Positions 52,435 through 62,116 of a stretch of 64,000 bases of DNA are shown piece by piece (position 1 is the stretch's first letter; every line of letters begins with the position of its first letter). Origin of the DNA: Azadirachta indica (lineage: Eukaryota; Streptophyta; Magnoliopsida; Sapindales; Meliaceae). The notes below the pieces were generated by a model. That model ran no database searches. It worked only from the letters and a program-made list of their open reading frames with translations, and had not been told where the DNA came from. Where the stretch lies: the NCBI GenBank assembly GCA_022749755.1, contig CM040452.1, positions 17,626,350 through 17,690,349 of the forward strand. The letters run 5' to 3'. The position numbers and the translations under genes were made by a program.

Positions 52435-53090
52435 GTAATACCTCTCGACTATATCTCAATCACCTTGGGGTCTTTCAATAATAAACTCTCCATAACCAAG
52501 TGGCAATCCTGGATACTGAAATTAAATGTTTTTCACAAATTCCTTTAGAATCTTGTTATTTGTTATTTTGTAAGTTCTTCGTTCAAAAAATTTTCCTAAA
52601 CTATATTTAGTTTAATAACCTAAACTTTACTGGTTTAGTAATTCTGAATCAATCATCAAATTTAATAGAGGGTCCAGCATTATCCTTACCTTTTAAGAAT
52701 TTTTTCGTTGCAATCCTATCAGTTTCATCTTCTAAATTCTTTTGCAACTCTCTCTATGAGTTTGACCAATAGGAAATATATGTTTCGACCTTATCAAACT
52801 ACTTGCAGTGCAAAATAGCCATTTTTTTTATTAATTACCCTAGTATTTACATAAGATCAAATATATTTAGCCACTCTTTGTTGAATAGCTCTAATCATAT
52901 TTTTTTCAACCTTTCTAACTGATAACTAATTTAAATAATCATTTATTATATTCTAATTATCGTTATACAAATTCAAAGTATTCTGCAATACCTCTTTTTT
53001 TGTATACCTGCTTATTAAAATTATATTTTCTATGTCCTCTCTTGTCAAACTTGTCCGATTTGTATCAATTGTCCAACTAGTGATGATAGA
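52435..53090 (-). pseudogene. N-terminal part of the viral fossil
   Basis: Minus-strand translation in short frames is still protein-like: TREDIENIIL..., RELQKNLEDETDRIATKKF and YPGLPLGYGEF, separated by stops. I cannot assign a domain; continuity with the capsid region is the reason for including it. Confidence 0.5.
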
Positions 53091-53327
53091 CCTTTCTCAA
53101 AGTGATTAATACGTAAGCAAGATTATCTCTTGAGTTGTCTTGCCAACTCAAGCAACAGTCAAATCTTGTCGATTAGTTCGTGAGCCCCGATCATATGGTT
53201 CACGTTTCAGAGAACCCAAAATAATACACTTACCACAAACCCATACATAATGTTGATAGCATTGATTAACGATTATATACGGAACCCAATTTCTTCCGCT
53301 TTCTTTTACCAACTACACATAAGAAAA
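53091..53327 (+). promoter_or_regulatory. IVD upstream region squeezed against the viral fossil
   Basis: Only about 240 bp separate the last viral-like codons from the IVD start. The 5' UTR probably begins near 53260 (pyrimidine-rich stretch TTTCTTCCGCTTTCTTTT). No clear TATA box is chosen. Core promoter elements may therefore lie in or very near viral sequence; this is inference. Confidence 0.4.
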
Positions 53328-56300
53328 ATGCAGAGGATCTTCGCAGCACGGTCTCGCTGTGCTTCGCTTTTTACGAGGCAGAAACAATGCGCTTCCTTCT
53401 CTACTTCTTTGCTATTCGATGACACTCAGTTGCAGGTTTTTCTTTATTTATAGTCTTTTTTCTAAAAAACAGATTTTATTTTTATAGACTTCTGAAGAGA
53501 ATACGATTTTATTGTTTGTGAACTTGATTTAAGATGACCTGTAAATGCATGGTTACATGTTTATTTGGATATGATTTCAGTTTAAAGAAAGCGTTGGGCA
53601 ATTTGCGCAAGAAAACATTGCTCCTCATGCGGCAAAAATAGACCAAACAAATTCTTTCCCCAAGGTAGGTTGTATGATATCATTGACTGTCTCTTAGTTA
53701 TTATAAATCTGAAATCAGTTTATTCTGATTTTGATTGCATAACATGTTCTAATTCCAGGAGGTCAACTTATGGAAACTCATGGGAGACTTTAATCTCCAT
53801 GGAATTACTGCACCAGGTAACGTTCCTTCTATACTCTGTCATATAAACCATATTCTATTGAAAGGTTATATTTTAGAATCGCTATCTAGTTGTTTACGAG
53901 CTTTAGGAGAGTTCAAAATATATAATTTGATACGAATAACATGTTTTTTTTATTGAATCATACATGGTATCATATGCTGGAGTAGATAAGTTATTTTAAT
54001 TTTTGACTTGCTTGCCCAAAAGCATTGTTTACAACTGTTAGTTCTGCTTGATCGTAATTGTCCATATTTGAGCTAACTTTAATTTCCTTGCTGGAATTTA
54101 GCCTTGGAGCTGTGACTCCTCATTCCTTACTGTGGATTCTTGCAAATGCTTAATCTTTTGTCGTCATGTCTGCCTCACTTTGATCTCTAAAAACTTACCT
54201 TGCATTCTTTTGTAGAGGAATATGGAGGACTTGGCCTTGGTTACTTGTATCACTGTTTAGCACTGGAAGAAATTAGCCGTGCTTCAGCATCTGTTGCACT
54301 CTCCTATGGTGCCCATTCTAATTTGTGCATCAATCAGTTGGTAAACAATTAAAGTTAGGATCCCATAGTGAGAATACTTGTGTGGTCCCCTAATGGGTCT
54401 TAAGCCTTTTTATTTAATGGTTTTACAGGTGAGGAATGGAAGCCCTGCTCAGAAAGATAAGTACTTGCCAAAGGTGTGATTGCCATCTGTTTTCATCCTA
54501 TTTGTTGTCAGGTTAATATTTTCTGAGACGGTTTATAGCATATGACATATTCTTGTTGAGTATGATTCTGCTGCAAATTGTTTCATAGTTTATGTCCAAA
54601 ATGATCATGCTTTTATAGCAGTACCAATTATTTTTCTGCAATTTGTGATCGCTGTCTTCTAGAGCTCTTTTCTGCTACTTTATTATGTAGTTGAAGTTAT
54701 GTTTACATTCATGCACATATGTTAGAATCACATGCCCATTTCCTCATCCTTCTACAGGACACCAAAGGTGGTAGAAATATACTCTGTGTTAGAATTAAAA
54801 TTAGATTTATTTAGTTTTACTAGGTTTAGTCTTTTAAAGTATAGTTCTAGTTTAAATATTATAAGAGAGATTCAATATAGTTTTATTTTCTTTAACATGG
54901 TATCAGAGCGAGTTTGATCTTAGGTTTGAGAGTTGATTTAGGAAAATTTTGATAGCGATGATGATAGCGATGATGATAGCAATGTGTTACCTTTTGAGAT
55001 GGTTACTGAACATGATTTAGTTTTCTACTTGGAAAAAATCTGAAAACCTTAATTCAAGGTATGGTATTGTTCACAGTACTGTTTGAGCATACTATTCCTG
55101 GGTACTGTAGCATGGTACTTTTTGCGGGTTCTTAATATGACTGTCCCTTGATCTACTACTCTTTACCTATGGAAAGGCATTATTAGTTCTTTTCGCCTAT
55201 GGAAGGCACTACAAGTATTTTTCGCCTATGAAAGGCACTCTTTACCTATGGGAGGCACTATCAATATTTGTCTATGGAAGGTAGTATCAACATTCTTCGC
55301 CTATAAAAGTCACTCTTCGCCTATGGGAGGCACTATCGATATTTGCCTATGGAAGGCATTATCATCTTCGACTATGGTCTTTGGGATTATCTTTTCAATC
55401 ATATTGGCTTCCAAACTCAAACTTGCTCTACTATCTCGAGTTTGAGGGGAGTGTTAAAATTTAAATTAAATTTATTTAGTTTTATTAGGTTTAGTCTTAT
55501 TAAGTATAATTTTAGTTTAAGTATTATAAGAGAGATTCAATATAGTTTTATTTTCTTTAACAGTCTGCAATCATCTTCTTTGTCTGGCATTCATCAAGAC
55601 ACCTTTTGTGTTCTCTTAGAAGCTTTTGCTATCCCTTTTGACTTTTTAACTAACTGGTGGTCGCTTGTTGTGAAGCTTATTAGTGGAGAGCATATAGGAG
55701 CTCTTGCCATGAGTGAACCCAATGGTAACTTGCTCGAACTTCTTCTAGGGGAGTCTAGCTTTTTGTTAGGCAACTCTGGCTAATGTCTTTGTGTGCTGTG
55801 CAGCTGGCTCTGATGTTGTTAGCATGAAATGCAAGGCTGATCGAGTAGATGGGGGTTATATTCTAAATGGGAACAAGATGTGGTGCACTAATGGTCCGGT
55901 TGCTCAGACATTGGTATTTTGAACATTACTTTTCTTTGTTTTGCATATGTGTTAATTTTCAATTGTTATGAAAATTAGCTATTTTTAACAATTATTGACT
56001 TCAACCTGTCCAGTCTGACTTTTTTTCTCAAAAAATTTTCTTTCATTTGTCTTAACTAATCCTCGAATTGGCCCAGGTTGTTTATGCGAAAACAGACATG
56101 ACAGCTGGCTCAAAAGGAATCACAGCATTTATCATTGAGAAGGGAATGCCTGGGTACTTCCGCCAAAGCTAATTTTAGTTTTGGCTATTCAAAATTTGCA
56201 AGTCATAAAAACTTTTTCCAGAAAGCTTTAGAAAATTAGTAACTCAGCTTTTGTAGTTTTACACTATAGTCAGACATAAGATGAGCTGTTGGTTATCTGG

Positions 56301-58208
56301 TCGTATAGAGTAGTTTTGGTACATAATTCTATAAATGATCCAGGCAACTCTTGTGACCATGCTCATTCTGTTGAGCCACTGCTGTCACTAGGTCACATTT
56401 ATTGAAGGCTACAGGCTAAAGGACCCCCTTCAATTGAATGCTCGTTGGAATGATAGAATGTACATGCTTGATGAGGCCTTAATAATACCTAAACAGGGCA
56501 CAATCAGCATGAATTGGAAGAATGATTGACACTCAACCAGTGCTTAATAATAACTAAACAGGGTTTGTGGCATTTTGATTGGAAAGATAGAATGATCTGC
56601 AGGCAACTCAACGGGGCTTAAGAATAACTAAAGTGGGTTTGTTACATGAGAATGGCAACATAATTATGATGAAAAAGGCATATAGGGATTAAATCATTCT
56701 GTTTTAATAGCATATGGAGGTAGAAGTCCTCCCTCAGAAAAGGTTTCTTTTAAATAGTTTGTTTGATACAAAATGGAAATTCCTTCCATTGATTTTGGTC
56801 TGCTTACCTTGATGGATTTTTTATCCTTAGCAAGTTTATTTTGGTTCTGTAGATTCAGCACTGCCCAGAAATTGGATAAGCTTGGGATGCGAGGAAGTGA
56901 TACGTATGTCTGGAATGCTTTAAAGTCAAACTTATCATTTTTGAAATTTCAACCCCACTCTTCCCTATTCACTAATAATTTTAATGGTCTGGGCAGATGT
57001 GAACTTGTCTTTGAGAATTGCCTTGTTCCAAAGGAAAATATTCTTGGGCAGGAAGGAAAAGGTTGTGTTATACTGTGAGCTTAAAATTTTAATGATACAA
57101 AATATTGGTGCATGTTTGTTGGAGAACACTCCTAAGTTCTGCCTCATGTTTTAGTATCTTTTAAAAATTTCAGTATGAAGAACTTTTGATGTGTTCTTAA
57201 TTGTCCTTTAACTGTGCATAAAAAACTCAGTCTCATCATGTTATACAGGCATAATTAGCCTAATCAAAGCTTGTTCTTTCTTTCAGGAGTTTACGTTATG
57301 ATGTCAGGACTAGATTTGGAGAGGCTTGTTTTGGCAGCTGGGCCCCTTGGTATTATGCAGGCATGCCTTGATGTTGTTCTTCCTTATGTTCGTCAGCGGG
57401 AGCAGTTCGGTCGTCCAATTGGGGAATTTCAGTTTATACAGGTTTGTACTCACTATTGATGTTACCAATTGTTCTGATGTTTTCTGGTTGATGCTTGTGT
57501 TGGAATCTTAGCCCTGGAGCTGTTACCTAACCTGCAACTACATTTCAGGGGAAAGTAGCTGACATGTACACTGCTTTACAATCTTCAAGGTACAGGATTC
57601 TGATTTTTTAACACATTGATATGTCTAAGCTTTAGTTTTTCTCATAGCAGCAGTTAAGAATTGCCATCATTTCAGGTCCTATGTTTATTCTGTTGCAAGG
57701 GACTGTGACAATGGAAAAGTTGACCCTAAGGTATCCTTGAAAGTCCAAAATCTTTTGTTTTCTGTTAGTACAAGAGAAAAGGAAAATCCATTGTTTCTGT
57801 TTAGCAGCTTAACATTGTTCATACAATAACTGATTATTGCTACAATATTCAGGACTGTGCCGGAGTGATACTTTGTGCAGCTGAAAGAGCCACCCAAGTT
57901 GCTCTGCAGGTGAACCTATAGCTTTTCCTAGTCTTAACCCTTTAATCTTTTGTTTCTGAAATGGAGAAATTTTGGCACTTTATTATGCGGCTGCTTTAAG
58001 TGGTAAATTCTGAGAATTTAGTTTGTCAAATTATTGATTGAGTTCATATTCAACTTTCCAGGCTATACAATGTTTGGGTGGTAATGGTTATGTAAATGAG
58101 TACACAACAGGACGCCTTCTTCGAGATGCTAAACTATATGAAATTGGAGCTGGTACCAGCGAGATCAGAAGAATGATCATTGGTCGCGAGCTCTTTAAGC
58201 AGCAGTGA
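53328..58208 (+). CDS. IVD: Isovaleryl-CoA dehydrogenase, mitochondrial
   Basis: FAD acyl-CoA dehydrogenase oxidising isovaleryl-CoA to 3-methylcrotonyl-CoA in leucine catabolism; in plants it passes electrons to ETF/ETFQO. Exons: 53328-53435, 53581-53664, 53759-53816, 54216-54340, 54429-54473, 55676-55724, 55804-55913, 56077-56153, 56853-56903, 56997-57061, 57287-57441, 57549-57589, 57676-57730, 57853-57909, 58062-58208; 1227 nt, 408 aa. The Arg/Ser-rich N-terminus [17 protein letters not shown] is a typical mitochondrial presequence. Signatures: [13 protein letters not shown] (joined across exons 6-7), [22 protein letters not shown], catalytic-base block [13 protein letters not shown] (Glu269, by family analogy), [12 protein letters not shown] and [20 protein letters not shown]. 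All introns are GT-AG. Intron 5 (54474-55675) is enlarged by a TRIM element. Faces ARF4 tail-to-tail. Confidence 0.97.
54787..55562 (+). mobile_element. TRIM (mini LTR retrotransposon) in IVD intron 5
   Basis: Two 111-bp direct repeats, 54787-54897 and 55452-55562, both start TGTTA and end CTTTAACA and share long blocks (ATAAGAGAGATTCAATATAG). Directly after the left LTR is TGGTATCAGAGC (54898-54909), the tRNA-iMet primer binding site. Directly before the right LTR is a purine tract TTTGAGGGGAG. Total length is 776 bp with no gag or pol. Flanks CTCTG and GTCTG match at 4 of 5 bases, consistent with a 5-bp target-site duplication with one later change. It lies in the sense orientation of IVD. 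Confidence 0.93.
55160..55375 (+). repeat. Short tandem motif repeats inside the TRIM
   Basis: About nine imperfect copies of a TTCGCCTATGGAAGGCACTA-like motif at spacings of roughly 20-35 bp. They account for the longest open frames in this intron, which are therefore not treated as genes. Confidence 0.85.
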
Positions 58209-59160
58209 GAGACGCGTTACTTTGTACAATTCCTACTTGCACAAAAATTTCTGTACCCATTTCAAATTGTGAAATTCTCTCAGTTTGAAGTAGGGAATAT
58301 ATATGAATAAGTGCTGAACAATAATGCTGATTTATTTAACTGTACAGAAAACAACATTCTTCATGTTCTATAAAAAGTGTGATCGCGTTTTTTGGAGACT
58401 AATTAATTTTTTGTTGAAACCCACCAACCAAAGAAAAAAAAGAAAAAGCAAACTTCCCGTAAGAATTGGTTTTTAATGATTTGGTTTTCAATTGAGCTGT
58501 CACATTTGATCCTAACTAGGAAAACAATCATCCTAGACGAGATGAAATGGTTGTAAATACTTCTTGAGACAGGAATCAGATAATAATCAATTCGGGCAGG
58601 GCACACTTCTGTGAAGAATCATCTCAAATCTTGTCACATAGCAAAAAGAGAATTCTGATGCTTTAAATATATTTTTGGCAGGATGAATAATTCCGAATTG
58701 CTGGCCCCGCATTTCGGCACTTGAATTTAAACATATCACCTCTAATCAAATGCCTGCAATAACCTGAATCATGTAGGGTCCATTGTTCGGCATTTTCTTT
58801 TACTTATAATCTGAAACGCATGCAGCATTTCTTATCCAGGTCAGCAACACATCATATAGGAACTTAAATCAACTTTTTTCAATGCCAGAAGCAAATTTCA
58901 TTCTCCGTTATGCTCAATATATAATAAGTACTATGACCTTGACTGAAAGCTTGGCACTACACTTCATGTACCAGCTTTAGTGCTGCGTGCTGTTGAGGAG
59001 AAAGCACAAGTTCGAAACTGTTTTTAACAACTGTTATAGTCGATAATACAAGGCCAAACAAAGGTACACACTTAAGCAAAATAATACATGTAACTAGGTT
59101 CATGTTCCATAAGTTGTGCATACAATACAAGTATATTAATATCAAAGCAAATATCTAACT
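58209..59160. other. Convergent 3' regions of IVD and ARF4
   Basis: 952 bp shared by the two 3' ends. No gene; AATAAG/TATATGAATAAG-type A-rich signals follow the IVD stop at about 58300. Confidence 0.55.
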
Positions 59161-62116
59161 TCAAACCCTTGTTACTGTTGGAGAAGAGTCTGGCTGGCCA
59201 ACCGATGAAGACTTTGAAGCTTCCATTATTACCGGTGCTTGATCCAAACAGCTTTGAGTATCATCAGTGGTCACTCCAATGGTCATCTTCTCCACTTCTT
59301 CTTGGGTATATATGTGAATCTTGGACACCACATTACAGAATTCACTGCTACCAGAAAAATTCAGCATGTAAGGATAATGGCAAAGCATTAAAATTTGTAA
59401 TTGCTGATCATCACAAAAAACAAGGAGCAAATGGTTGCAAATGCAAAGATCCAACCAAAGTGCTAATTTCTCGTCATATGAGGGGTGCAGTGACTGCCAT
59501 GAACTCTTATACTGATTTGATAAGCTTCCCACTAGTTTTACTTCCAAGTGCCAAGTTCAAGTGCTAGTTTTACTTTTGCATGTTCGTACGTCTCATCTGA
59601 AAAAATTAATATATTCTTTTATTCGTAAAAGCATACCAAAAATTTTTCTAGATTATCAATTAATTTAAATTCGGGCAGGCTTCACAAGACAGCTACTTAT
59701 CCCATACTTAAGAAAACCTTTCCAATATAGCCTGTCTCGAACCACAACTACCATAACCTCAAAACTGAGGGCTCAATGAAATATCAATCTAAATAAAACT
59801 TCAAAAGCTATTCTGCATTCACATGTCCTTCAGCATAAGCACCAAATATGTTATGCTTGCTAGTATACCTAAACATCTTGGTATTGGATAAAAATGAAAA
59901 ACATAACTGGAATATCACAAAGATCCTGGGGGCACAAGTATTACCATAAGAGAAAGCACTGAACAGAGGTTAAGAGAATGTCAGAGACACTTACTGCCAA
60001 GGGTCATCCCCTACAACCATCATATCATTCTCACTATCAGTGTACAAGATCCGCCATCCTTTCTCAGGATCTCCTAAAAGCCCTTCCATGTTAAATAGTT
60101 GTTCTAGTTCACTTAGCAGGTCACCATAGCCATTCAGTCGAGAGAGATCAATAGCTCTTCCAACCAAGCTGCCTTGCTTGTGAACCTTCACGAAATGTAT
60201 ATGAGATCATTAGTATAAGAAAAAGGTAGAAATTGATCATTGGCAGATTCGTTTCAAAGTTGATGCTAATATAGCTTACCTTTGTACAACTCCTCTTACC
60301 AGAGCTTTGTGAGCTTGGGGTTGGTGTTTCTGCAGTCAGTGAAAACCCAAAAAGTTTACATCCAGCTGCTGTCCCATTAAAGCTGCCATCTTTCTGATTT
60401 CTTATATTTGTCTTCAAAGAGGGTGTAAGAGTACTCTCCAGAGATTGATGCTCACTCAATAAATTTGCTTTTCTGACTTCATCTCCAGCCACTGCTACCT
60501 GGACAGGTGATGAGTTAAATTGGACATTGTCTCTCTGGAAGCTAGTACCATAAGACCGCACTGCATGATTTTTGCTAGTTTTGTGCACGTCACCATAAGG
60601 AAAAAACATATTCTGAAGGCTTTCTGATGGTAGTGCGTAGAAACTGGGTTTGGATGCTTGATACATGTCAAAAGAATTGCAACCGAGATTGGGTTTTCCC
60701 CAGGTGCCTAGATTGAGATCCACTTTTCGTGTCAGGGATCTCAATGGGCATATTTCTTGACCTTGCAAGACCTTTGGAAATCTATTGGATTCCATAAAGC
60801 CTGTGTAAGTGGTGGGACGAGCTCTCACAAACTCACGAACATTATCTTTTCTGACTCCAGCTAACGGAAGACTCTGATGTGCAGGGGTTCGCATCTCAAA
60901 GTCCAGTGCATGACTAGCAGTATCACATCCATAGAGGGGTGATAGAAAACCTACATTTTCTTGACCTTGCAAGACCTTAGAGGATCTTACAGATTCCTCA
61001 AAGTCCAAAAACCCATTCCCTCCAGCTGCAAGAAGTCATAGAGTACATGTATAAGTTAACAAGTGCGAAGAACAAAATGCTCATGTTATCATTTCTATGG
61101 GAGGATTTGTACCATTGACGCGGTAGACGGGTGGTGTAGCCTGCAGACTGGTCCGCAGTTTCTTCAGCCTTGGGGAGGACTGAATGTTCAGGGGTGGGAG
61201 AGAAACAGAACGATCAATTTCCCATGGAGAAACACGTTCTTGATGATCACTCCCAATATCTTCATCCCATCTGACCTGTCCGAATATATAAATTTGAGTT
61301 TATAATGAGGATCAACTTGTTGATTTATGGCAAAAAGAACATGAAGGCATGTATGCATATATAATCTAATTGTGACCCAGCAGTACAAATTTACTAGGGT
61401 CCATCAAGATAGCATGACAAAGATGAAACAATGCTACTGAGTGATTTGAGTTTCATCAACTATTTGGCTCCCTCAGAAAGGCTGATGTTGATATATCAAC
61501 CTTCATATTACCATATTGCTGTAATGCATAAATTGCATATTGACATAAGGAAACCATTGTTAAGAAATTTCAGAGGTCTTCCCAGAGTAATTGAAGCTAT
61601 GCCATAAAAGTATTGGTGATTGTGTATGAAAAGAAAAATTTAGCACATATTTATGCTAAAACAAGGGGTCCACCAAATATGTTAGATGTGTAGAAGTTTG
61701 ACAAGGTAGCAATTTTCTTTTACGATTTTCTCATTTTAGAAGAGAGCAAATGGATTATAAAGCAAATGAGTAGCAAGATCATCAAATTAAAGGACATTTG
61801 GGTACTGTAGACATTGATACTGAAACCCACCATTAAGCATCTCCATTTTGAGTTTGGCCATCGGTAGGGATCCAAGTCAGACATTCCAGTCACTATACCA
61901 TTACACCTGCAAGAGAGCAGAAACAACGTCATTCTCGGGGCAAAAATTACTACAATTTGTGATAAAAATCATGGTATTGATCGACTAATAAAAGACCTTC
62001 TTTCAGGAGCGTCATCCATTTCAAATCTCATCTTGAATCTTGTTCCAACGCATATTGGATTTGTGATGCTTGTTATATACTTTTGGTAGGGTATGACAAA
62101 CTCTGCATGACTGGCC
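59161..62116 (-). CDS. ARF4: Auxin response factor 4, C-terminal half (partial)
   Basis: DNA-binding repressor-type auxin response factor acting in the nucleus; ARF3/ARF4 control organ polarity and phase change. Exons in transcript order: 62116-61997 (phase-2 entry), 61906-61831, 61275-61113, 61025-60280, 60185-59995, 59344-59161. Visible parts: ancillary domain ([49 protein letters not shown]), a middle region with two KVLQGQE repeats, SSGKRSCTK, then the PB1 domain ([20 protein letters not shown], acidic [33 protein letters not shown]), ending [16 protein letters not shown]. The PB1 domain and this tail match ARF4 rather than ARF3, which lacks PB1. The B3 DNA-binding exons are not found up to base 64000 and lie beyond the edge. 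About 492 codons are present; no breaks. Confidence 0.94.
60754..60774 (-). promoter_or_regulatory. tasiR-ARF target site, downstream copy
   Basis: The 21 nt encode the peptide KVLQGQE in the ARF4 transcript and are complementary to the TAS3-derived tasiR-ARF (plus strand reads TTCTTGACCTTGCAAGACC..., essentially the siRNA itself with one base different). By family knowledge this site is cut by AGO1 loaded with tasiR-ARF, whose production depends on miR390-AGO7. Confidence 0.93.
60958..60978 (-). promoter_or_regulatory. tasiR-ARF target site, upstream copy
   Basis: Identical 21-nt site to the one 204 bp downstream in the transcript, again encoding KVLQGQE. Two such sites in one exon are characteristic of ARF3/ARF4. 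Confidence 0.93.

Larger units (their letters stand above)
46400..53090 (-). mobile_element. Decayed endogenous pararetrovirus (Caulimoviridae-like)
   Basis: A ~5.4 to 6.7-kb block whose minus strand carries, in order, charged and capsid-like segments, a zinc knuckle, protease, reverse transcriptase and RNase H remnants. This is the pararetrovirus order, without an integrase between RT and the end, and with RT/RNase H wording closest to Caulimoviridae. All parts are broken by stops and frame shifts, so it is a fossil with no intact gene. I did not identify a movement protein, and I see no LTRs. The left limit is uncertain because 46.4-47.7 kb may or may not belong to it; the right limit is about 53.09 kb, within 240 bp of the IVD start codon. 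Confidence 0.85.

Noticed and set aside
54898..54909. TGGTATCAGAGC considered as the primer site of the pararetrovirus
   Set aside because: It lies exactly after a 111-bp LTR and on the opposite strand, 1.8 kb beyond the viral block, so it belongs to the TRIM.
55343..55783. 146-aa open frame in IVD intron 5
   Set aside because: Made of TRIM internal repeats, its right LTR and IVD exon 6 in one frame; not a separate gene.
59169..59567. 132-aa plus-strand frame over ARF4 exon 6
   Set aside because: Antisense shadow; the minus-strand reading is the conserved ARF PB1 end.
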